Of a DNA stretch of 64,000 nt, positions 42,395-49,049 are shown piece after piece. The DNA is from Streptomyces antnestii (GTDB taxonomy: Bacteria > Actinomycetota > Actinomycetes > Streptomycetales > Streptomycetaceae): assembly GCF_004005495.1 (NCBI RefSeq), contig NZ_RZYA01000002.1, positions 248,001 through 312,000 of the forward strand, in the 5' to 3' direction. The notes below the pieces were generated by a model. It was not told the DNA's origin. It did no database searches and was given only the letters and a program-made list of their open reading frames with translations. Each line of letters opens with the position of its first letter. Positions within the stretch are counted from its first letter, which is position 1. The translations under genes and the position numbers were made by a program.

Positions 42395-43204
42395 ATGGGG
42401 GAGACCTCGTCGTTCGAACGCGGCCTCGCCGTGCTCCGGGACCTCGCGGTCACCGGCGAGACCACCGTCGCGGCGACCGCCGCACGCGTCGGCCTGCCGG
42501 TGAGCACCACCTACCGCTACTTCCGGATCCTGCGGGAGCAGGGCTACACGGAAGAGGACGACGGTGTGTACCGGGCCGGGCCCGCCCTGGCCGGGCTATG
42601 GGGCACCAGCTCGGTGCAGGCCCACCTCATCGAGACCGGGACGGCCGTGCTGCGCCGGGTCGTCGAGCGGGTCGGGGAGACGGCCGTACTGATCATCCGG
42701 GTGGGCACGCAGGCGCTGTGCCTGCGGCGCGTCGAGCCGGACAAGGCCCTCAAGTACACCTTCGCGATCAACGAGTTGCTGCCGCTGTACGCCGGCGCGG
42801 GCCAACGCGTCCTGCTGGCCTGGGCGCCCGCGGCCGTCGTCCGGCAGGTGCTCGACGGGCCCCTCACCCGGTACACCGACGCCACACCGAACCGCGCCCA
42901 GCTCGACACGGTCCTGCCGACCGTCCGCCGCAACGGGTGGGCCGTCTCCCGCGGCGAACTGCATCCCGGCTCGCTGTCCGTGGCCGTGCCGGTCTTCCAC
43001 CACGGCGAGGCCGTCTGCTCCCTCGACGTGGCGGGCCCGGCCACGCGCTGCGACACCCGGGACTGGATCGGCTCCGCCCACGAGACGCTCCTTGCGTCGG
43101 CCGCCGAACTGGGCGACTCGCTGCACACCTGGGCGCCGACGGCCCCGCCCGGCCATCTCGGACACTCACCCACCCATCCACCGACCGACGACCGGACGAG
43201 GTAA
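42395..43204 (+). CDS. IclR-family transcriptional regulator
   Basis: A 269-residue regulator. The N-terminal winged helix (FERGLAVLRDLAVTGETTVAATAARVGLPVSTTYRYFRILREQGY) is typical, and the C-terminal effector domain (about 90-250) includes the ligand-pocket strand AGAGQRVLLAW and ELHPGSLSVAVPVF. ATG 42395 has GGGAGGGA six bases upstream. It stops three bases before the ammonia-lyase start, so the regulator is the first gene of its own operon. It probably binds the palindrome at 42297 and responds to the substrate or product of the pathway. Confidence 0.92.
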   Translation: MGETSSFERGLAVLRDLAVTGETTVAATAARVGLPVSTTYRYFRILREQGYTEEDDGVYRAGPALAGLWGTSSVQAHLIETGTAVLRRVVERVGETAVLIIRVGTQALCLRRVEPDKALKYTFAINELLPLYAGAGQRVLLAWAPAAVVRQVLDGPLTRYTDATPNRAQLDTVLPTVRRNGWAVSRGELHPGSLSVAVPVFHHGEAVCSLDVAGPATRCDTRDWIGSAHETLLASAAELGDSLHTWAPTAPPGHLGHSPTHPPTDDRTR

Positions 43205-43207
43205 CCC

Positions 43208-44929
43208 ATGACCGCTGAACTCCCGTCCCCCGCGCCCGCAGTGCGCGACGGAGCCGCAGACGCCGACGAGCCCGTCGTGCTCGACGGCGGCCGCGTCACC
43301 CTGAGCGACCTGGTCGGCGTGGCCCGGCACGGCCGCCCGGTCCGCGTCACCGACGAAGCCCTCAAGCGCATCCTGCCGTCGGCCGAGTGGCTCGGCGGTG
43401 TCCTCGACGCCATGGAACGGGGCGAACCGGTCGAGCCCGTCTACAGCGTCAACACCGGCTTCGGATCGCTCGCGGGGCGCGAGGCGTTCACCGACCCGCG
43501 CGACGCCGCCGAACTGTCACGGCGTCTGGTGATCTCGAACGCCTCCGGCGTCGGGACGAACGTGGACGCCGAGGTCGTCCGCGCCACCATGCTCATCCGG
43601 CTCGTCAGCCTCCTCCAGGGCCACTCGGCCGTCGGCACGGCCGTCGTCGAGACCCTCGTCGAGATGCTCAACCGCCGTGTCCTGCCCGCCGTCCCGGAGT
43701 ACGGCTCCCTGGGCGCGTCCGGCGACCTGATCCCTCTCGCCCACATCGCCCTCGTGCTGTGCCGCCCGGCCGACGACGAGGACGACGAGCGGGACTCCGG
43801 TGAGGCGATCCTCGACGGGCGCGTGGTGAGCGGCAAGGAGGCGATGGCCGCCGCCGGCATCCCGCGCATCCCGCTCGGGGCCAAGGACGGCCTCGCCCTG
43901 CTGAACGGCACCTCGTTCTCCTGCGCCCAGACCGCGCTCGCCGTGCACGACGCCGCCAACCTCCTTGAGCACGCGCACATCACCGCCGCCATGTCGACCG
44001 AGGCACTCAACGGGTTCGGGGACGCCTTCATCGACGACCTCCACCGGGCGCGGGGCCAGGCCGGGCAGATCGCGGTCGCCGCCCGCATGCGTGAACTGCT
44101 CGCCGGCAGCGCCTTCGTCGACGGCGACCGGGACCACGACCCCGGCCGGCAGCCCCCGCAGGACGCGTACTCGCTGCGCTGCGTGCCGCAGGTCCACGGT
44201 GCCGTCCACGACACCCTCGCCTTCGTCACCGGCATCGTCGAGAACGAGATCAACGCCGCCACCGACAACCCCCTGATCTTCCCCGGGCTCCCCGCGGGCC
44301 GCCGCCTCAAGGCCGTCTCCGGCGGCAACTTCCACGCCGAGTACGTCGCCTTCGCCGCCGACTTCGTGTCGATCGTGGTGACCGAGATCGGCAGCATCTC
44401 CGAACGCCGACTCTTCCGGCTCGACGACGGCACCCTCAACCGGGGCCTGCCCGACATGCTCGTCGCCAGCCAGAAGACCGGCCTGGACTGCGGCTACATG
44501 CTCCCGCAGTACCTCGCCGCCGCCCTCGTCTCCGACTGCAAGACCCTCGCGCACCCCGACAGCGTGGACTCCATCCCGACCAGCGCCAACCAGGAGGACC
44601 ACGTGAGCATGGCCAACAACGCCGGCCGCCATGCCCGTACCGTCGTCCGCAACATCGAGAACGTCATCGGCATCGAACTGCTCATGGCGGCCCAGGCGTT
44701 GGACCTGCGGCTCGCGGCGGCCGGCGCGGAGCCGTCCGCCCTCAGCCCCGCCACCCGCACCGCCTGGGAGACGGTGCGCGCGGCCAGGTCGTCCGACGGC
44801 CGGCCCGTCGACCGCACCGACCAGGACGTCGTGCTCTACCCGCGGGTGCGGCGGGCCGTCGAGCTGGTGCATGACGGCGACGTGCTGACGGCCGTCAACG
44901 CCCGGCTGGCGCGCGGCGGTGCGGCATGA
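43208..44929 (+). CDS. Aromatic amino acid ammonia-lyase-family enzyme (MIO type, histidine-lyase-like)
   Basis: A 573-residue member of the HAL/PAL family. The self-forming MIO cofactor triad is Ala170-Ser171-Gly172 in YGSLGASGDLIPLAH. Catalytic residues match histidine ammonia-lyase: Tyr79 in VYSVNTGFG, Asn in LALLNGTSFS, Tyr and Arg in QDAYSLRC, Phe in GGNFHAEY, and Glu463 in ANQEDHVSM. However, the substrate-selecting position held by His in HutH (His in Ser-His) is Asn111 in LVISNASGVG; phenylalanine and tyrosine lyases have Phe-Leu or His-Leu there. It also has an acidic insert near residue 195 (DDEDDERDSGE) and an insert near 310. Substrate therefore open; not a housekeeping hutH by context. 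Confidence 0.9.
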   Translation: MTAELPSPAPAVRDGAADADEPVVLDGGRVTLSDLVGVARHGRPVRVTDEALKRILPSAEWLGGVLDAMERGEPVEPVYSVNTGFGSLAGREAFTDPRDAAELSRRLVISNASGVGTNVDAEVVRATMLIRLVSLLQGHSAVGTAVVETLVEMLNRRVLPAVPEYGSLGASGDLIPLAHIALVLCRPADDEDDERDSGEAILDGRVVSGKEAMAAAGIPRIPLGAKDGLALLNGTSFSCAQTALAVHDAANLLEHAHITAAMSTEALNGFGDAFIDDLHRARGQAGQIAVAARMRELLAGSAFVDGDRDHDPGRQPPQDAYSLRCVPQVHGAVHDTLAFVTGIVENEINAATDNPLIFPGLPAGRRLKAVSGGNFHAEYVAFAADFVSIVVTEIGSISERRLFRLDDGTLNRGLPDMLVASQKTGLDCGYMLPQYLAAALVSDCKTLAHPDSVDSIPTSANQEDHVSMANNAGRHARTVVRNIENVIGIELLMAAQALDLRLAAAGAEPSALSPATRTAWETVRAARSSDGRPVDRTDQDVVLYPRVRRAVELVHDGDVLTAVNARLARGGAA

Positions 44930-45888
44930 CGGGGGACTTCATCGACGTGCGCGTGACCGAGGTTCGCACCGAGGCCGACCGGGTCGTCTCCCTGCGCCTC
45001 GCGCGGGGCGACCAGGGGGACCTGCCGTCCTGGGAGCCCGGCGCGCACATCGAGGTCGCCACGGACGACGGCACGATCAGGCACTACTCCCTGTGCTCCG
45101 ACCCCGCCGACACCCGGTCATGGCGGATCGCCGTGCTGCGCGAGAAGAACGGCAGGGGCGGCTCGGAGCGGCTGCACACGATCGCCCGCCCGGGGCTGCG
45201 CCTGGCGGTGCGGGGCCCGCGCCACACCTTCCCCTACCGGCCCGGCCGCGAGCGGATCCTCTTCGTGGCGGGCGGCATCGGCATCACCCCCATCCTGCCG
45301 ATGCTGGCGGCGGCCGAGCGCGCCGGCGCCGACTGGCGGCTCCTCTATCTCGGCGCCGCCGAGTCGTCGATGGCGTTCGTACCCGAACTCCGGCCGTACG
45401 GCGACCGGGTGGACGTCCTGCCGGCCGCGCGTACCGGGCCGGTGGACCTCGAAGCCCTCGTCGCCCGGCACACCGCCGGCGGGCCCGCCCACCTCGTCGC
45501 CTGCGGTCCGCCGCGCCTCCTCGACGCCCTGGAGGAACTGGCTGCGGCGCGGTCGGAACTGACGCTCAGCAGCGAGCGCTTCAGCCCGCAGGCGCCCGCG
45601 GCCGCCACGGCGGCAGGGGAGGACAAGGGCTTCGACGTCGAGACCCGTGACGGCCGCGTCGTCACGGTCGCGCCGGACGAGTCCATCCTCGACGCCCTCG
45701 ACCGCGCCGGGGTACGCACCCTGAGCAGCTGCCGCCAGGGAACGTGCGGGACCTGCGAGACCCCGGTCCTGGCAGGCGTCCCCGAACACCGCGACGACCT
45801 GCTCACCGAACAGGAACACGCCGAGAACCGCACGATGCTGCTGTGCGTGTCCCGGAGCGCCGGGCCACGCCTCACGCTCGACGTGTGA
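44926..45888 (+). CDS. FMN/2Fe-2S oxidoreductase (phthalate-dioxygenase-reductase/VanB type)
   Basis: A 320-residue electron-transfer protein: an FMN-binding barrel (RHYSLCSDP), an NAD(P)-binding domain (VAGGIGITPILPML) and a C-terminal plant-type ferredoxin domain whose ligands are Cys269, Cys274, Cys277 (SCRQGTCGTC) and Cys307 (MLLCVSR). This combination carries electrons from NAD(P)H in a single chain and can drive P450s or Rieske oxygenases. It overlaps the lyase stop by ATGA, so the two are co-translated. The P450 at 41014 is its obvious partner. Confidence 0.92.
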   Translation: MTGDFIDVRVTEVRTEADRVVSLRLARGDQGDLPSWEPGAHIEVATDDGTIRHYSLCSDPADTRSWRIAVLREKNGRGGSERLHTIARPGLRLAVRGPRHTFPYRPGRERILFVAGGIGITPILPMLAAAERAGADWRLLYLGAAESSMAFVPELRPYGDRVDVLPAARTGPVDLEALVARHTAGGPAHLVACGPPRLLDALEELAAARSELTLSSERFSPQAPAAATAAGEDKGFDVETRDGRVVTVAPDESILDALDRAGVRTLSSCRQGTCGTCETPVLAGVPEHRDDLLTEQEHAENRTMLLCVSRSAGPRLTLDV

Positions 45889-46075
45889 GGTATCTGAGGT
45901 GTGAGTGTGAGGTGTGACGCGAGGGCGGGGCGGGCTCCGCGAACGGGTGCGGGACGTGCGTGCGGGAGACGTAGACAGGGTCGCCTCCATGAGGTGGCGC
46001 CCCTCGGATATGTGTCCCGGCAAAGATCCCCCGACCGTGGCGTGGCCGGGAGCGGACGCGGTCGTTGGGCAGCGC

Positions 46076-46279
46076 ATGAACGACCCGCGCAAAAGCGTTC
46101 CTGCGCCCCGACCGCGCCACGCGGCACCCCTGCTCACCGCCGGGCCCGCCTCGTCGACGCCCATCTACGACGCGCTGGTGCACCAATGGCGCGCCCAGCA
46201 CCGGGAGGTCCCGCGCCCGCCCGCATCACGCCAGGGCTGGGTGCGCGTCGACCCGCAGGACCTCTTCCACCGTGGCTGA
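46076..46279 (+). CDS. Small hypothetical protein
   Basis: A 67-residue Pro/Arg-rich protein (MNDPRKSVPAPRPRHAAP, then TPIYDALVHQWRAQHREVP). The middle helix looks like the short YDxLVxxW motif found in many small streptomycete proteins. No strong ribosome site precedes ATG 46076, so the start is uncertain. The 187-bp gap before it contains short GAGGTGTGA repeats near 45896-45917 and nothing else recognised. Function unknown. Confidence 0.45.
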   Translation: MNDPRKSVPAPRPRHAAPLLTAGPASSTPIYDALVHQWRAQHREVPRPPASRQGWVRVDPQDLFHRG

Positions 46280-46423
46280 GGGGGACGGCGACGCGTCGGG
46301 CGGCGCGGTACGACGAGCATGACGGGCGTCCACGGAGGGCGGAACCGTCGAACGCCGGGCCGGATGGGCGTAGAGTCCCGGGCGTCGTGTCGCGCAGCTT
46401 CACTTCGACGGGGAGGCATCTCC

Positions 46424-47296
46424 ATGCAGTACCGCCGCATCGGCAGTGTCACGGTCAGTGCCATCGGGCTCGGCGGGATGCCGCTGTCCATCGAGGGACG
46501 GCCGGACGAGGCGCGCGCGATCGCGACCGTCCACGCCGCCCTCGACGCGGGCATCACCTTCATCGACACGGCCATGTCGTACTGCCTGGACTCCTCCGAG
46601 ACCGGGCACAACGAATCGCTGATCGCGCGGGCGCTCGCGGCCTACGGCGGTGACACCTCCGGCGTGCTCGTCGGCACGAAGGGCGGCGCCGCCCGTGGAG
46701 CCACGGGGGAGTGGTCCTTCCACGGCGACCCCGCGACCCTGCGGGAGGCGTGCGAGGGCTCGCTCAAGCGCCTCGGCGTCGACTCCATCGGGCTGTACCA
46801 ACTCCACGTTCCCGACCCGGACGTGCCGTACGCCGAGTCCGTCGGCGCGCTCGGCGAGCTCCACGACGCGGGCAAGATCCGTGCCGTAGGCATCTCGAAC
46901 GTGAGCTCCGGCCAACTCCGCGAAGCCCACGGGATCCTCGGCGAGCGGCTGGTGTCCGTCCAGAACAACTTCTCGCCGGCGGTCCGCGAGAGCGAGCCGC
47001 AGCTGAGGCTGTGCGAGGAGCTAGGGATCGCGTTCCTGCCGTACAGCCCGCTGGGCGGCATCTCCCGTGCGGGCGGACTGGGTTCGGCGCACGCCGCCTT
47101 CGCGCGCATCGCGGAGTCGCGCGGTGTCAGCCCCCAACAGGTGTGTCTGGCGTGGGAGTTGGCAAAGTCTCCGGTGGTCGTGCCGATCCCCGGATCGTCA
47201 AGGCCCGCCACGATCACCGCCTCGGCCGCGGCGGCCGACCTGGAACTCACCGCCGCCGAGCTCGCCGAGCTCGACGCCGGCCAGGGCGTGTCCTAG
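46424..47296 (+). CDS. Aldo/keto reductase
   Basis: A 290-residue TIM-barrel oxidoreductase. The catalytic tetrad is visible: Asp and Tyr in FIDTAMSYCLDSS, Lys in VLVGTKGG and His in LYQLHVPDPDVP. The C-terminal NADPH-binding stretch VVPIPGSSRPATI is standard. It reduces a carbonyl substrate that cannot be predicted. ATG 46424 has GGGGAGG eight bases upstream. A hairpin about 150 bp after its stop probably terminates it. Confidence 0.92.
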   Translation: MQYRRIGSVTVSAIGLGGMPLSIEGRPDEARAIATVHAALDAGITFIDTAMSYCLDSSETGHNESLIARALAAYGGDTSGVLVGTKGGAARGATGEWSFHGDPATLREACEGSLKRLGVDSIGLYQLHVPDPDVPYAESVGALGELHDAGKIRAVGISNVSSGQLREAHGILGERLVSVQNNFSPAVRESEPQLRLCEELGIAFLPYSPLGGISRAGGLGSAHAAFARIAESRGVSPQQVCLAWELAKSPVVVPIPGSSRPATITASAAAADLELTAAELAELDAGQGVS

Positions 47297-47445
47297 GGCT
47301 TCTCGGCGGATCGGATTCCCGCCCGCTCGACCGGTGAACGCCGGAACCCTCTCCCGTCGCGCACCGTGTCCGTCCGTCCGCGAGGCGTGGTTCCCCTCGG
47401 GGCGTGAGTCTGTGAAACTCGAACAGTCACGCTCGCCGTGGCAGC

Positions 47446-47475
47446 CCCCGCCGTCCCATCCCCGTGACGGCGGGG
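47446..47475 (+). terminator. Hairpin downstream of the aldo/keto reductase
   Basis: CCCCGCCGTC and GACGGCGGGG form a perfect 10-bp stem with a 10-nt loop, followed by a second short stem (GTCCCC 47482-47487 with GGGGAC 47497-47502). Of the 327 bp between the two genes (47297-47623) the rest shows no gene; a 42-codon ATG frame at 47503 is unconvincing. Confidence 0.6.
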
Positions 47476-47611
47476 TGCTACGTCCCCGTGCCAAGAGGGG
47501 ACATGTCGCCTGCTTTCGAGGAGGTGGCGCCGCCTGAATCCCTGTACGACCGGCCGTCCCCGATCGAGGTGTTGCCGGGAGCGGCGTGCGTGACCGGGGA
47601 GATGGTGAAAG

Positions 47612-47617
47612 TACGAT
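47612..47617 (+). promoter_or_regulatory. -10 box TACGAT of a leaderless gene
   Basis: TACGAT ends six bases before ATG 47624; no ribosome site lies between. Confidence 0.6.
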
Positions 47618-47623
47618 CGACGA

Positions 47624-48160
47624 ATGTCTGACACGACCGAGACCACGCCCGGCTGGCTCACCTCCGACGATCTCGAACTGGCACGCGCCCGCATGCCGAT
47701 CCTGTACGTCGAAGCCGTCCCGGTGCGGGTCGACAACAATGGTGAAGTCACCCACATCGGACTGCTGTTGCGCATCGGGCGGGACGGGACGGTCAGCCGC
47801 TCCCTGGTCTCCGGCCGGGTGCTGCACCACGAGCGCGTCCGTGACGCCCTGCTGCGCCATCTGGAGAAGGACCTCGGCCCGGTGGCGCTGCCGCGCGTCC
47901 CGGCGTCCCTGCAGCCCTTCACCGTCGCCGAGTACTTCCCCACGCTCGGCGTCACCCCGTTCCACGACCCCCGCCAGCACGCCGTGTCCCTCGCGTACAT
48001 CGTTCCGGTGAGCGGCGACTGCCGGCCCCGGCAGGACGCGCTCGACCTGGTCTGGTTCACCCCGGAGGAGGCTTCGTCGCAGGCGGTCCAGAACGAGATG
48101 CCGGGCGGGCACGGCGTCCTCCTCAAGCAGGCGCTCGCACACGTCGGCGCCCTCTCCTGA
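47624..48160 (+). CDS. NUDIX-fold protein with degenerate Nudix box (DUF4916-like)
   Basis: A 178-residue protein whose strand order (ILYVEAVPVRVDNNGEVTHIGLLLRIG through VSLAYIVPVSGD and LVWFTPEEA) is that of a NUDIX domain. The Nudix box region (SGRVLHHERVRDALLRHLEKDLG) lacks the REUxEE glutamates that bind metal, so hydrolase activity is doubtful; a binding or sensing role is possible. The message appears leaderless. The gene is isolated, with 252 bp before the next gene. Confidence 0.75.
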   Translation: MSDTTETTPGWLTSDDLELARARMPILYVEAVPVRVDNNGEVTHIGLLLRIGRDGTVSRSLVSGRVLHHERVRDALLRHLEKDLGPVALPRVPASLQPFTVAEYFPTLGVTPFHDPRQHAVSLAYIVPVSGDCRPRQDALDLVWFTPEEASSQAVQNEMPGGHGVLLKQALAHVGALS

Positions 48161-48280
48161 CCGAGGCCCGGCGCACGCCGGTGGGTCGGCACCCGTCTCA
48201 TGAGGTCGCCCGTGGTCCGGACCGTCGCGAAGACATGAGACGGGTTGCCGCCCGGGCCCTGCACTGATCGTCGTGGACCC

Positions 48281-48337
48281 CGAAACCCAAGTCAATCCTC
48301 CGGATTTCTAACGAAACCCAAGCGATGACTTGGGGGT
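48281..48337. repeat. Direct and inverted AACCCAAG repeats
   Basis: CGAAACCCAAG occurs at 48281-48291 and 48312-48322, 31 bp apart. The second copy is followed by CTTGGGGTT (48329-48337), giving a 6-bp CCCAAG/CTTGGG stem, and an outer pair CCCAAGTCA/TGACTTGGG spans 48286-48335. Possible operator or leader hairpin of the downstream gene. Confidence 0.5.
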
Positions 48338-48390
48338 TGGGCCGGGAACGGGGAATGCCGGGAACAGGGGACAGGGGGAATAGGGGATGG
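48332..48390 (+). promoter_or_regulatory. G-rich tract with quadruplex potential
   Basis: Nine runs of three or more G lie within 59 bases with loops of two to six bases, all on the coding strand, ending 22 bases before the start of the next gene. Confidence 0.6.
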
Positions 48391-48412
48391 GCCGCGAGCC
48401 TTGGGACCGTAC

Positions 48413-48844
48413 ATGACCGACACTTCGTTCAACCCGCGCACGCTGCTCGCACACAGCCGACTCGGTGTCCTCGCCACGATCAAGTCGGACGGTCTGCCCC
48501 AGCTCTCCCCTGTCATGCCCTTCTACGACGAGAAGGCCGGAGTCCTCTATGTCTCGATGACCGAGGGGCGCGCCAAGACGGCGAACCTTCGCCGGGACCC
48601 GCGCGCCGCACTGGAGGTCACCAGCGCCGACGGCCGGTCGTGGGCCACGGCCGAGGGTCCGGTGACCCTCGTCGGCCCGGGAACCGATCCGAACGGCCCC
48701 GAGGCCGACGCGCTCGTGGACTACTACCGCGCCGCCGCCGGTGAGCACCCCGACTGGGACGAGTACCGGTCGGTGATGGTGGCCGACCGCAGGGTACTCA
48801 TGACGATGACCGTGGACCACGTGTACGGTTCCGCGATCGGCTGA
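48413..48844 (+). CDS. PPOX-class split-barrel protein, F420- or FMN-dependent
   Basis: A 143-residue flavin/deazaflavin split-barrel protein. LGVLATIKSDGLPQLSPVMPFYD and GVLYVSMTEGRAKTANLRRDPRAALEVT are the classic first and second beta-hairpins of the PPOX class, which in actinobacteria often bind F420. ATG 48413 is used; an upstream TTG at 48401 is in frame. A notable G-rich tract precedes the start and may form structure in the mRNA. Substrate unknown. Confidence 0.87.
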   Translation: MTDTSFNPRTLLAHSRLGVLATIKSDGLPQLSPVMPFYDEKAGVLYVSMTEGRAKTANLRRDPRAALEVTSADGRSWATAEGPVTLVGPGTDPNGPEADALVDYYRAAAGEHPDWDEYRSVMVADRRVLMTMTVDHVYGSAIG

Positions 48845-48979
48845 CCGCCCCCCGGGTGCGGGCGTCCGGACGAGCGGGGCTCTCCTTGCCGGGGCACGCG
48901 ATCACCTTGTCACTCGTTGTGAGCGAAAGCGGGGCGCTACGGGCGAAATCGCCATGGACAGGTAAAGCTTCTCGGTACA

Positions 48980-49003
48980 GGCCCCGGTCTGAGGGCCGGG
49001 GCC
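48980..49003. terminator. GC-rich hairpin between the PPOX and SpoIIE genes
   Basis: GGCCCCGG and CCGGGGCC form a perfect 8-bp stem with an 8-nt loop, 136 bp after the PPOX stop and 46 bp before the SpoIIE start. No U-run follows. It may end the upstream transcript. Confidence 0.45.
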
Positions 49004-49049
49004 CGCAGGGGCCATCGCCCCTGATTACGCAGAGTGCTACAAAGGGGAT

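Noticed and set aside
43208..44929. Calling the ammonia-lyase a housekeeping hutH
   Set aside because: The selector His is replaced by Asn, and neighbours are P450, reductase and IclR rather than other hut genes.
47503..47631. A 42-codon ATG frame ending inside the NUDIX-like gene
   Set aside because: Its G-rich site is too close to the ATG, and the region is better explained by hairpins plus the leaderless promoter of the next gene.
48332..48390. Reading the G-rich tract as a set of strong ribosome sites
   Set aside because: It is too long and too far from the start; structure formation is a better explanation.
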